Positions 28,034 to 35,892 of a DNA stretch of 46,298 bases are shown in pieces. This stretch comes from Pseudoxanthomonas sp. (GTDB lineage: Bacteria > Pseudomonadota > Gammaproteobacteria > Xanthomonadales > Xanthomonadaceae), in contig NZ_JANJUE010000167.1 of the NCBI RefSeq assembly GCF_024710765.1, positions 1 through 46,298 on the forward strand, in the 5' to 3' direction. The position numbers and the translations under genes were made by a program. The notes beneath the pieces were generated by a model. The model ran no database searches. It saw nothing but the letters and a program-made list of their open reading frames with translations, and was not told the DNA's origin. The stretch's first letter is position 1; each line of letters begins with the position of its first letter.

Positions 28034-28495
28034 TTACTGGTAGGCGATGTCGGCGTCGTAGCTCTCGCCGCCGGGCTTGCCGTCCTTGCCATAGCTGACC
28101 AGATCGAAGGGCTGGGATTCGCCCGGCGCCCGGTACTCGATGGGATGGCCCCACGGATCCTTCAGTTCGGCCGGTTTGGCGTACGGGCCCAGCCAGCCAC
28201 CGGCGTTGGCCGGCGCGGTGACCAGGTCATCCAGCCGCGACGGCAGGCTGCCGGTGTCGAGCTGGTAGTTCTCCACCTTGCCGGCCAGGGTCTGGATCTG
28301 GCTCTTGGCCAGATTGGCCTTGCCGCGATCGGCGCCGCCCAGCAGGCGGCTGCCGACCAGCGCCATGATGCCGCCGATCAGGATCAGCACGATGATGATT
28401 TCCAGCAGGCTGAAGCCGGACTGCGAGGCCGGCGAGCGGAGGCGGGAGCCGGAACGGATTCGGGAAGGCTGGCGCATCGGTGTGGTCCTGGTCAT
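28034..28495 (-). CDS. xpsG: Type II secretion major pseudopilin XpsG (GspG)
   Basis: A 153-aa major pseudopilin, building the periplasmic pseudopilus. Prepilin leader ending SQSG, then FSLLEIIIVLILIGGIMALVG with Glu+5. The mature part has KSQIQTLAGKVENYQLDTGSLPS, LKDPWGHPIEYRAPG and DLVSYGKDGKPGGESYDADI, the calcium-binding C-terminal loop of GspG. Two starts are possible: ATG 28495, or ATG 28477, which has a better Shine-Dalgarno (AGGA at 8 nt). Both keep the prepilin peptidase site. An 84-nt gap separates it from xpsF. Confidence 0.94.
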   Translation of the reverse strand: MTRTTPMRQPSRIRSGSRLRSPASQSGFSLLEIIIVLILIGGIMALVGSRLLGGADRGKANLAKSQIQTLAGKVENYQLDTGSLPSRLDDLVTAPANAGGWLGPYAKPAELKDPWGHPIEYRAPGESQPFDLVSYGKDGKPGGESYDADIAYQ

Positions 28496-28579
28496 GCGTT
28501 GGAGGGTGAAAGAGAAGCCGCTTGAAGCGCGAAGGAGTCTGGTGGATGGTGCCTGAACCGGTTGTTGGGCGGAGCGGGC

Positions 28580-29797
28580 TCAGCCGATGGCGTTGGTCAG
28601 ACCATACAACGGCAACAGCACCGCCAATATCACCAGGCCCACGACCAGCGCCAGGACCAGGGTGATGACTGGGACCAGCAGCGCCAGCAGACGTTCCATC
28701 GCCTGTCCGGTCTCCTGCTCGAAGGTGTCGGCGGTCTTCAGCAGCATGCTGTCCAGCGCGCCCGATTCCTCGCCCACCTGGATCATCTGCAGGGCCAGGC
28801 GCGGAAACCGCTTGCCCTTCCCCAGCGAGGTGGCCAGGCCATGGCCGTTCTTGACCTGTTCGGCGGCTGCATCCACGTCCGCCCACAAGGCCCGGTTGAA
28901 CAGCACGTTGCGGGAGATGCCCAGCGCGGCGAGCAGCGGCACGCCGTTGCGCAGCAGGGTGCCGAGGGTACGGGCCAGGCGCGCGGTCTCCAGCCGCGCC
29001 ACCAGCGGTCCCACCAGCCTGCGCTCCAGGATCCAGCGATCGAAGCGATCGCGGAACGCCGGATCCCGGCGCTTGCGGTCGAACCACAGCAGCAGCACCG
29101 CGGGCACGGCGATCAGCACGAACCAGCCCTGCTGCACGAACGCGCCCGTCGCCATCACCCCGCGGGTGAACCAGGACAGTTCGACATCGAGGCTCTCGTA
29201 CATCTGCGAGAACTGCGGCACCACGTAGCCCAGCAGGAACAGCAGCGCGAAGCCGACCACGACCACCAGGATCGCCGGATAGATCAACGCGTTGATGACG
29301 CGGCCACGCAGGTTGCGGCTGCGCTCCAGGTAGTCCGCCAGGCGGGCCAGCGTGTCCTGCAGGCTGCCGCCGGCCTCGCCGGCGCGGACCATGTTGATGT
29401 AGAGGCGGCTGAACACGCCATGCTGGCGCTCCAGCGCGGTCGACAGGGGCGCGCCACCGCGCACGGCGTCACGCACATCGGCGATGATGTCGCGCGCGCG
29501 GCCTTCCTCCGGCATGTCCAGCAGGATCGACAGCGCCCTGTCCAGTGGTTGGCCCGCGCCCAGCAGGGTCGCCAGTTGCTGGGTGAACTGCACCAGCTGA
29601 TCGCCGGCCAGCGGCTGCGCGCGCAGCAGCCCACGCCAGGAAACTCCACCGCGCACCTCCGACGCCAGCCGCGCCTCCACTGGCAGATGCCCCTGTTCCT
29701 GCAGGCGCGTCACCACCTCGGCGTCGCTGACGGCCTCCATCTGGCCTTCCAGCAATTCGCCGCGCGGGTTCAGGGCCTTGTAGCGGTACAGGGGCAT
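28580..29797 (-). CDS. xpsF: Type II secretion inner-membrane platform protein XpsF (GspF)
   Basis: A 405-aa polytopic protein with two tandem GspF domains and three TM segments: around FALLFLLGYVVP, GWFVLIAVPAVLLLW, and the C-terminal LLVPVITLVLALVVGLVILAVLLPLY. It begins MPLYRYKALNPRGELLEG, as in the family. QLVQFTQQLATLLGAGQPLDRAL and QMIQVGEESGALDSMLLKTADTFEQE are the repeated cytoplasmic motifs. GGAAG precedes the ATG. In other Xanthomonas it directly follows xpsE; here the GH43 gene intervenes. Confidence 0.95.
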   Translation of the reverse strand: MPLYRYKALNPRGELLEGQMEAVSDAEVVTRLQEQGHLPVEARLASEVRGGVSWRGLLRAQPLAGDQLVQFTQQLATLLGAGQPLDRALSILLDMPEEGRARDIIADVRDAVRGGAPLSTALERQHGVFSRLYINMVRAGEAGGSLQDTLARLADYLERSRNLRGRVINALIYPAILVVVVGFALLFLLGYVVPQFSQMYESLDVELSWFTRGVMATGAFVQQGWFVLIAVPAVLLLWFDRKRRDPAFRDRFDRWILERRLVGPLVARLETARLARTLGTLLRNGVPLLAALGISRNVLFNRALWADVDAAAEQVKNGHGLATSLGKGKRFPRLALQMIQVGEESGALDSMLLKTADTFEQETGQAMERLLALLVPVITLVLALVVGLVILAVLLPLYGLTNAIG

Positions 29798-29854
29798 CGG
29801 CGGGGGCTTCCATGGTCTCCGAGCCCCTAAGCATACGCGTGCCGGGTTGCCTGG

Positions 29855-31699
29855 CTACGGGATCGCCACGGTTCCGCTCAGCGGCGAGACGCCGTTCTCA
29901 TCGAAGGCTTCGACCGCAACGTGATACGGCACGCCCGTGCTCAGCGCCCGCACCTCCAGCCGCGTGGGCTGGTCGGCGAACACCTGGTAGGTCGAATGCA
30001 GGCGATCCGGCGCGATGCCCCAGCGCACGTTGTAGCCCACCGCACCCCGGACCGGTCGCCATTGCACGGTCATCTGGCGCGGGTCGGCGTCGCGCTCCGC
30101 GCGCAGGCCTTGCGGAATCGGCGGCGGATTCCCGTCTGCATGGCCGAATACGCGCAGATCGCTGATCGCCAGGTGCGCGGCGCCGACATGGCCATGCAGA
30201 TAGCGCACATGGCGGGCACGCACCGGCTCCGGCAATTCCAGATAGGCGTTGGGCCGATCCCGGCGCCGTTCTCCCGTGGCCACGAGTGGCTCCCAGTGAC
30301 GGCCATCGAGCGAGGCATCGATGCGGAACTCGGTATAGATTTCGTCCGAATCACCATAGAGCCCGGACTGGTAATCGGCGAAGTTCACCTGGATCGCGCG
30401 CACGCTGCGGACGCCGCCCAGGTCCAGGCTCAGGGTCTGGCCGGCGTCCTTGTCCGCGGCGACCCAGAAGGTGCGGGGATTCTCGTCGGTGACATGGGCG
30501 GCGGCGAAGTTTTCGTGCACCGACGAGGCGGTCGCGCGCTTGCGGTATGACAGCAGCATCCAGCCGGTGAACAGCGCTTCCGGGTCCGCGTTCGCCGCAT
30601 CGGGCACGTAGTGCGGGAAATCACCGAAGCGGGTGGACACCGACATCTGCCCATCGGCGCCGAAGGCCGCGGGGAACATCGCGATGCGCCGTTCGAAGTT
30701 CCAGTTGTAGCCAATCCAGGGCGTACCGGTGTTCCACCAGTTGCCGTGCGCATCCTGGAACGTGGAGCCGTGCCCCGCGCCGTGGACGAAGCCGCCGGGC
30801 TTGTAGCCCACCGGGTTGTACGGCGCGTACTCGAACGGCCCCAGCGGAGCGTCGCCGACATAGACGCCGGTGGCGTAGGCGTTGTACTCGGTGCCGGGCG
30901 CGCCGTACTGCAGGTAGTAGCGGCCGCCGACCTTGTTCATCCATGCGCCCTCGATGTAGGTCGGGCGGCCTTCCTCGCGGTGGTCCTGGCCGAAGCGCTC
31001 CCAACCGTGCCGCTTCGGGTCCAGGACGATCAACGCGCGCGGCTTGCCCAGGTAGCGCAGGCCCTTGTCCATGTCGAGTTCGATGCCATACAGCGGGAAC
31101 GTGTCCGAGGAACCCCAGTACAGGTACCAGCGCCCGTCGTCGTCCTTGAAGAAGCTCGGGTCCCACGGTCCCGGGGGAACCTCGTCGGGTTGCGGATCGC
31201 CCGGGCGCCAGGGCTGCATGAACTGGTCCATGCCGGGGCGCACCGCGTTGGGCAGCTCCGGGGTCCGGCGGGTGAAGAAATCGAAAACGCCGTGTTCCGG
31301 ATCACGACTGACCAGCACCGCGCCGGGAGCGAACATCGAGCGCATCAGCAACAGGCGGTCGCCATCGGAAATCGCCGCCGGTGCGACCATGCTGTCGAAC
31401 GGCCAGCGGCTCGGTTCGATGAAGCGCCAGTCCACCAGATTGGTGGAACGCCAGTAGCCGTCGGCCAGTGTCTGGAACAGGTAATACGCATCGCCATGCC
31501 GGACCACCACCGGATCGGCGCCGGTGCGATAGGAAATGCCCTCGTTCAACTGCTCGAAGTTGTACCGGTAGTCGATGTCGATCGGGTTGGCGTAGGTGCG
31601 CCGCTGGGCCGCGCCGGGAGAGGAGGCATCGGCCGCCAGCAGCGGGTTGGCCAGGATCAGCAACAGCGCGCCGGCCAGCCGGCAGGAGATGATGCGCAC
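29855..31699 (-). CDS. Secreted GH43-like glycosidase with F5/8-type and fibronectin III domains
   Basis: A 614-aa protein with a Sec signal peptide (LAGALLLILANPLLAADA). The catalytic five-bladed propeller (about residues 35-370) shows the GH43 acid triad: D62 (GADPVVV, base), D180 (WDPSFF) and E250 (TYIEGAW, acid). Residues about 385-525 resemble a discoidin/F5-8 carbohydrate-binding domain (RATASSVHENFAAAHVTDENPRTFW in pieces, then LDLGGVRSVRAIQVNFADY). The end (about 535-614) is FnIII-like. GH43 members act on arabinoxylan, arabinan or galactan side chains; the exact substrate is open. GTG 31699 has a strong GGAGG. It lies between xpsE and xpsF, with a LacI-type palindrome in its promoter, so it is a likely type II secretion substrate. 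Confidence 0.85.
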   Translation of the reverse strand: MRIISCRLAGALLLILANPLLAADASSPGAAQRRTYANPIDIDYRYNFEQLNEGISYRTGADPVVVRHGDAYYLFQTLADGYWRSTNLVDWRFIEPSRWPFDSMVAPAAISDGDRLLLMRSMFAPGAVLVSRDPEHGVFDFFTRRTPELPNAVRPGMDQFMQPWRPGDPQPDEVPPGPWDPSFFKDDDGRWYLYWGSSDTFPLYGIELDMDKGLRYLGKPRALIVLDPKRHGWERFGQDHREEGRPTYIEGAWMNKVGGRYYLQYGAPGTEYNAYATGVYVGDAPLGPFEYAPYNPVGYKPGGFVHGAGHGSTFQDAHGNWWNTGTPWIGYNWNFERRIAMFPAAFGADGQMSVSTRFGDFPHYVPDAANADPEALFTGWMLLSYRKRATASSVHENFAAAHVTDENPRTFWVAADKDAGQTLSLDLGGVRSVRAIQVNFADYQSGLYGDSDEIYTEFRIDASLDGRHWEPLVATGERRRDRPNAYLELPEPVRARHVRYLHGHVGAAHLAISDLRVFGHADGNPPPIPQGLRAERDADPRQMTVQWRPVRGAVGYNVRWGIAPDRLHSTYQVFADQPTRLEVRALSTGVPYHVAVEAFDENGVSPLSGTVAIP

Positions 31700-31726
31700 C
31701 TCGACCTCCAGGGGTTTTTCCGCTTC

Positions 31727-31740
31727 TGAAAACGTTTTCA
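31727..31740. promoter_or_regulatory. LacI/GalR-family operator palindrome
   Basis: TGAAAACGTTTTCA is a perfect 14-bp palindrome with central CG, the standard pattern of LacI-family operators. It sits 28 nt upstream of the GH43 start, where a repressor would block transcription. No LacI-family gene is in the window, so the regulator is encoded elsewhere. Confidence 0.75.
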
Positions 31741-31955
31741 GCGTTGGAGTATTCCCTACCCCTGCTGTGCGGGAAAGCCGCAGTGCAGCGAAAGGGAATG
31801 ACCGGGGCCGGGGCGGGACCGACGGCGGATCAGGAATCCGGGAACGCCATCGCTCCCATTGCTGTTCCCATGCCTGCGGCGGCTTAGCCGGTCGGGGACA
31901 GGTCCGGGGTCATGGCGACGCCAGGGCCGCGCCGAAAGCGCAGGGAACGCGGCGC

Positions 31956-33674
31956 TCAGGATTCCTCGGTGACGCGCAGGACTTCCTCGATGGTGGTCTG
32001 GCCGGCCAGCGCCTTGGCGATGCCATCCTCGTACATCGTCCGCATGCCGGAGGCGCGCGCGATTTCCTCGATCTCGCCCATGCCGGCATGGCGCATCACC
32101 GCGCGGCGGAGTTCGTCGTTCATCACCAGGAACTCGACGATGGTGGTCCGGCCCAGGTAGCCGGTCGGCGCGATCGCCGACGGCCGCGGACGGTACAGGA
32201 CGATGTCGCCCTCCGGCTGGAAGCGGCGCAGGCCGAACTTCTCGATTTCCTCGGGCGAGGCGCGGTACGGCTCGGCATGGGTGGGCTCCAGCCGGCGCAC
32301 CAGCCGCTGCGCCAGGATGCCGTTGATGGTGGAGGTCAGCAGATAGTCCTCCACCCCCATGTCGAGCATGCGGGTGATGCCGCCGGCGGCGTTGTTGGTG
32401 TGCAGCGTGGAGAGCACCAGGTGGCCGGTCAGCGCGGACTGGATCGCGATGCGCGCGGTTTCCAGGTCGCGCATTTCGCCGATCATGATGATGTCCGGAT
32501 CCTGGCGGACGATGCTGCGCAGCGCATGCGAGAAATCCAGCCCGATCTGCGGCTTGGCCTGGATCTGGTTGATGCCCTCGATCTGGTACTCGACCGGATC
32601 CTCGACCGTGATGATCTTGACGTCGCTGGTGTTGAGCTTGCTCAGCGCGGTGTACAGCGTGGTGGTCTTGCCCGAACCGGTGGGACCGGTGACCAGCAGG
32701 ATGCCGTGCGGCTGTTCCAGCACCTTCTGGAACTGCGGCAGGAACACATCGGTGAAACCAAGCCGCTTGAAATCGAACACCACCGTCTCGCGATCCAGCA
32801 GGCGCATCACCACGCTTTCGCCGTGCGCGGTCGGCACGGTGCTCACGCGCAGATCCAGTTCCTTGCCCTGCACCCGCAGCATGATGCGGCCGTCCTGCGG
32901 CAGGCGGCGTTCGGCGATGTTGAGCTTGGCCATGATCTTGATGCGGCTGATCACGGCGGCGGTGAGGTTGGCGGGCGGGCTTTCGGCTTCCTCCAGCACG
33001 CCGTCCACGCGGTAGCGTACCTTCAGGCGGTTCTCGAACGGCTCGATGTGCACGTCCGAAGCGCGCAGTTCCACCGCGCGCTGGATGATCAGGTTGACCA
33101 GGCGGATCACCGGCGCTTCGGAGGCCAGATCACGCAGGTGCTCCACGTCGTCCAGATCGCCCGCGGCTTCGCCGTCGGCGTTCTCCACGATGGCGCCCAT
33201 CGCGCTGCGGCCCTGGCCGAAGTAGCGCTCGATCAGGTCATCGATCTCCGAGCGCAGCGCCACCTGCCGGCGCACCGCCTTGCCGGTCGCCAGCTGCACG
33301 GCGTCGACCGGATAACCGTCCTGCGGATCGGCCACCAGCAGATCCACCCCGGACTCGTCCTCGCCCACCGGGCAGACATGGAACTGCTTGAGGAACCGCA
33401 CCGACAGCGGCGTGGCTTCCGGCGGCAGTTCGGGCAGTTCCTTGACGCTGACCAAGGGCAGGCCGAGCACCTCGGCGGCGGTCTCGGCATGATCGCGCTC
33501 GGACACCAGGCCCAACCGCGACAGCAACGACAGCAGGCTGCCGCCGGTTTCCTCCTGCACCCGCCGCGCCCGCGCCAGATCCGGATCCTTGAGTTTTCCC
33601 CGCGCCAGCAGCGCATCGACCATCCGCTCTTCCACGCCGGCTCCGGTGGTCTGGGATTCGATCAGGGCGTTCAC
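31956..33674 (-). CDS. xpsE: Type II secretion ATPase XpsE (GspE)
   Basis: A 572-aa secretion ATPase. An N-terminal N1/N2 region (about 1-190) binds XpsL; the ATPase core has Walker A GPTGSGKTTT (330-339), the Asp box ITVEDPVEYQ, Walker B DPDIIMIGEMRD (392-403) and the His box LSTLHTNNA. In most GspE proteins a four-cysteine zinc motif follows (around RLVR...GRT). Here that region (QRLVRRLEPTHAEPYR ... YLGRTTIVEF) contains no cysteine; the only Cys in the protein is C101. GTG 33674 has GGAG 7 nt upstream. It is first in the xps order but separated from xpsF by the GH43 gene. Confidence 0.95.
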   Translation of the reverse strand: MNALIESQTTGAGVEERMVDALLARGKLKDPDLARARRVQEETGGSLLSLLSRLGLVSERDHAETAAEVLGLPLVSVKELPELPPEATPLSVRFLKQFHVCPVGEDESGVDLLVADPQDGYPVDAVQLATGKAVRRQVALRSEIDDLIERYFGQGRSAMGAIVENADGEAAGDLDDVEHLRDLASEAPVIRLVNLIIQRAVELRASDVHIEPFENRLKVRYRVDGVLEEAESPPANLTAAVISRIKIMAKLNIAERRLPQDGRIMLRVQGKELDLRVSTVPTAHGESVVMRLLDRETVVFDFKRLGFTDVFLPQFQKVLEQPHGILLVTGPTGSGKTTTLYTALSKLNTSDVKIITVEDPVEYQIEGINQIQAKPQIGLDFSHALRSIVRQDPDIIMIGEMRDLETARIAIQSALTGHLVLSTLHTNNAAGGITRMLDMGVEDYLLTSTINGILAQRLVRRLEPTHAEPYRASPEEIEKFGLRRFQPEGDIVLYRPRPSAIAPTGYLGRTTIVEFLVMNDELRRAVMRHAGMGEIEEIARASGMRTMYEDGIAKALAGQTTIEEVLRVTEES

Positions 33675-33777
33675 GTCGTACTCCGGCTGCGAGTATCCAC
33701 TTTACCAATGTCTACCATCATCCGGCGTCTTGGATATGGCCGGGCACGAGCGAAGTGCGGATGCCTGCCCACGTGCG

Positions 33778-34422
33778 CTAGCCCTTGGCCGAACCGACGG
33801 CCATGGTCCCGACCAGTTCGCCAATCCTGGTCACCGCGTCGGCGGACAGGGCGGATCGGTCCAGCCGCCGGAGCAAGGCTTCGCGCGCCACCGCGAAGGC
33901 GATGGCCTGGCCCAGGATGGCGTGCGCCCGCAGGATGTTCCCTTCCTCGCCGGGGGATTCATCCCGGATCGCCGCCACCAGATCCGTGACCGCTTCGTGC
34001 AGCGGCTGGAACAGGAGGCGGTGGAGCGTGTCGAAAGTCGGGGTTGGCTGGAGTTGCTCGCGTACCAGCATCAGGCTGTGCGCGGACGATGTATCGGAAT
34101 CCAGCAGGGCCGAAACGAACTCGCGCATCAGCGCGCGCAGGGCGTCCGCAGCCGCCTCGGGAGATCTCGCGGCCGGACACGGCAGGCGGAGCCGGCCGAC
34201 GATGCTCTCCGCGGTGCGCTCCAGCACCGCCGCATATACGCCATCCTTTCCTCCGAAGTGATAGGGGATGGCGGACTGGTTCACCCCCGCGTGCTCGGCG
34301 AGCTGGCGTGTCCGCACCCCTTCCAGACCTTGGCGACTGAACAGGACAAGACCCGCCCGGATGAGCTGTTCCCGCGTCTCCGCCGCGCGTTCGTTGGGAG
34401 TTTCCCTGTCCTGCGTCGTCAC
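33778..34422 (-). CDS. TetR-family transcriptional regulator, CecR-like
   Basis: A 214-aa regulator. The TetR helix-turn-helix is TREQLIRAGLVLFSRQGLEG, then TRQLAEHAGVNQSAIPYHFGGKDGVYAAVL. The ligand domain (AHSLMLVREQLQPTPTFDTLHRLLFQPLHEAVTDLVAA and HAILGQAIAFAVAREALLRRL) resembles the CecR (YbiH) C-terminal family. GTG 34422 follows an AAGGA Shine-Dalgarno. It lies 29 nt after the M24 gene, in one operon. The 40-bp palindrome upstream of that operon is the obvious candidate operator. The inducer is unknown. Confidence 0.85.
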   Translation of the reverse strand: MTTQDRETPNERAAETREQLIRAGLVLFSRQGLEGVRTRQLAEHAGVNQSAIPYHFGGKDGVYAAVLERTAESIVGRLRLPCPAARSPEAAADALRALMREFVSALLDSDTSSAHSLMLVREQLQPTPTFDTLHRLLFQPLHEAVTDLVAAIRDESPGEEGNILRAHAILGQAIAFAVAREALLRRLDRSALSADAVTRIGELVGTMAVGSAKG

Positions 34423-34451
34423 TGCCTGTTTTCCTTTCCGCCTTGGCGCAT

Positions 34452-35708
34452 CTACGCGTGCGCGTGCATCAACCGCGTCGAATTCTCGTTGAGCGCCACG
34501 CCTTCGCGTTCGCCGACGACGACCGTACCGCCGATGTTGGCAAGATGGCGTCCGAATGCACAATTCGGCTCGAATGCGAAGCACATGCCCGCCTGCAACG
34601 GCACTTCCCGGCCCACCGTGGGCAACCGGCTGAGCTGCTTGTAGGCCGCCGCCTCGGGCAGCGATTCTATGCCAGGCGCGGTGCCGAAGCCGACCGGGCC
34701 ATAGGGATTGATGCTGTGGACCAGCGGATGGACGTGCCAGCCTCCCGACGCGAGCAATGGTGCCTCCATGGCATCCACCAGATCGCCGAATGTGTTGCCT
34801 GCGCGCAGGGCCGCCAGTCCAGCCTCATAGCTCTCACGCGCCACTTCGGCGGCGCGCAGGATGTCCGCATGGACCTCGCCGACGGCGACGGCGGCCTGAT
34901 GCTGGGTCTCCACCATGCCGTACAGCGCGAAAATCTCGGACAACACGATATCGCCTTCCCGCAGTACCCGCGGCCGCTGCGCACGGTACTGCCATGCGGG
35001 CGGCCCCCAGCCGACGTAGTCCGGGCCCGAGCCCAGCAGGATCTCGGCCGTATAGCCGCCCATGGAGAAACAGGTGCCGGTCACCGCCGCCACCAGCTCG
35101 GCCTCGGACACGCCCGGCCGCGCGGTAGCCCGGAGTGTTTCGCTCATCGCCTCGCCGATATGCGCCGCATAGCGCACCAGGCCCAACTCTTCCTCGCTCT
35201 TGATCGATGCGCGCTGGAAGAAGGCGCGGTAAACGGGCACGAACTCCGACCGCGGCAGGGCCTCGCTCAGGCCCTGCATGGTTCGCGCGGGCAGCACGCC
35301 GTCGAAATAGAACGGTGGATAGGGTTCCAGGCCGATCACGCCGATGCGCGCGCCATCCAGCTTGCGGCTGGCCAGCCACGCGCCGACATCGCGGCCGGTC
35401 TTGCCCACGAACAACTGTTCGGGCGGCACCCATTGCAGGTCTCCACGCAACGCCGCCTGGATGTGGTCGGCGACCATGAGCGATGCGAAGGTATGCACCC
35501 TGGGGGCCTCGTCGCCGACGAACACCACGATTGAGCCTGGCCGGTCATTGGTGAAGTAGCAATCGGGGGAGAAGTTGGCGGGTGCGGCGGCCTCCCGGTC
35601 TCCGTAGACGATCAGGGCATCGAGGCGCTCGGCCTGCATCAGCGACCGTGCGAGGTTCCAGCGCCGGTCTCGTTCTGCGAGCGACAGGGGTTCGGGAATG
35701 CGGGACAT
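34452..35708 (-). CDS. M24 (creatinase/Xaa-Pro aminopeptidase) fold protein with altered metal ligands
   Basis: A 418-aa two-domain protein of the creatinase/prolidase fold: a creatinase-N-like domain (DALIVYGDREAAAPANFSPDCYFT) and a pita-bread C-terminal domain (GDIVLSEIFALYGMVETQHQ ... GMCFAFEPN). The canonical M24 metal set D-D-H-E-E is altered. The first Asp position reads E258 (VLSE), the second appears as E267, only E380 (FAFEPN) is standard, and the final Glu (R-x-E-D) is replaced by NIGG (G393). It is therefore more like creatinase, ectoine hydrolase (DoeA) or DddP-type relatives than a peptidase. ATG 35708 has GGAG at 6 nt; upstream ATGs at 35720 and 35738 are less likely, the latter lying inside the palindrome. 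Confidence 0.8.
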   Translation of the reverse strand: MSRIPEPLSLAERDRRWNLARSLMQAERLDALIVYGDREAAAPANFSPDCYFTNDRPGSIVVFVGDEAPRVHTFASLMVADHIQAALRGDLQWVPPEQLFVGKTGRDVGAWLASRKLDGARIGVIGLEPYPPFYFDGVLPARTMQGLSEALPRSEFVPVYRAFFQRASIKSEEELGLVRYAAHIGEAMSETLRATARPGVSEAELVAAVTGTCFSMGGYTAEILLGSGPDYVGWGPPAWQYRAQRPRVLREGDIVLSEIFALYGMVETQHQAAVAVGEVHADILRAAEVARESYEAGLAALRAGNTFGDLVDAMEAPLLASGGWHVHPLVHSINPYGPVGFGTAPGIESLPEAAAYKQLSRLPTVGREVPLQAGMCFAFEPNCAFGRHLANIGGTVVVGEREGVALNENSTRLMHAHA

Positions 35709-35730
35709 GTCTTGCTCCATGGGGGTTTCG

Positions 35731-35770
35731 GGATGCATATTAATTCATTTGAATGAATTAATATGCATCC
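35731..35770. promoter_or_regulatory. 40-bp palindromic operator upstream of the M24-tetR operon
   Basis: An 18-bp perfect inverted repeat (left arm GGATGCATATTAATTCAT, 35731-35748; right arm 35753-35770) around the spacer TTGA. It is about 72% A+T in a very GC-rich region. It lies 22 nt upstream of the preferred M24 start and is much longer than a chance repeat. By analogy it is the operator of the linked TetR repressor. Being symmetric, it would span two overlapping half-site pairs. Confidence 0.8.
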
Positions 35771-35839
35771 ACACTGCCCGGTGGCTTTGCCTTGCTTGCG
35801 GTCCAAGCATCCGGCCTCAGGGCGCTAGCCTGTTCCCAG

Positions 35840-35864
35840 AAAAAAAGCGGCGCCGGGGCGCCGC
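35840..35864 (-). terminator. Intrinsic terminator of purL
   Basis: On the minus strand GCGGCGCC / GGCGCCGC forms a tight stem (effectively 7 bp with a 4-nt loop) immediately followed by seven Ts (35846-35840). It begins 28 nt after the purL stop. Confidence 0.88.
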
Positions 35865-35892
35865 TTCGCGTTCGTCGCTATGAGTTGGGCGC

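Noticed and set aside
31727-31740. Interpretation of the GH43 operator as a Xanthomonas xyl-box
   Set aside because: The xyl-box has a different core (TGxTAGCGCTAxCA type); this site has the CG-centred AAACGTTT core of other LacI regulators.
31929-31955. GCGCCG/CGGCGC repeat after xpsE as a terminator
   Set aside because: Six base pairs with a 15-nt loop and no T-run; not enough to call.
31596-33989. A 797-codon plus-strand frame opposite xpsE
   Set aside because: Antisense of the XpsE ATPase; no recognisable motif.
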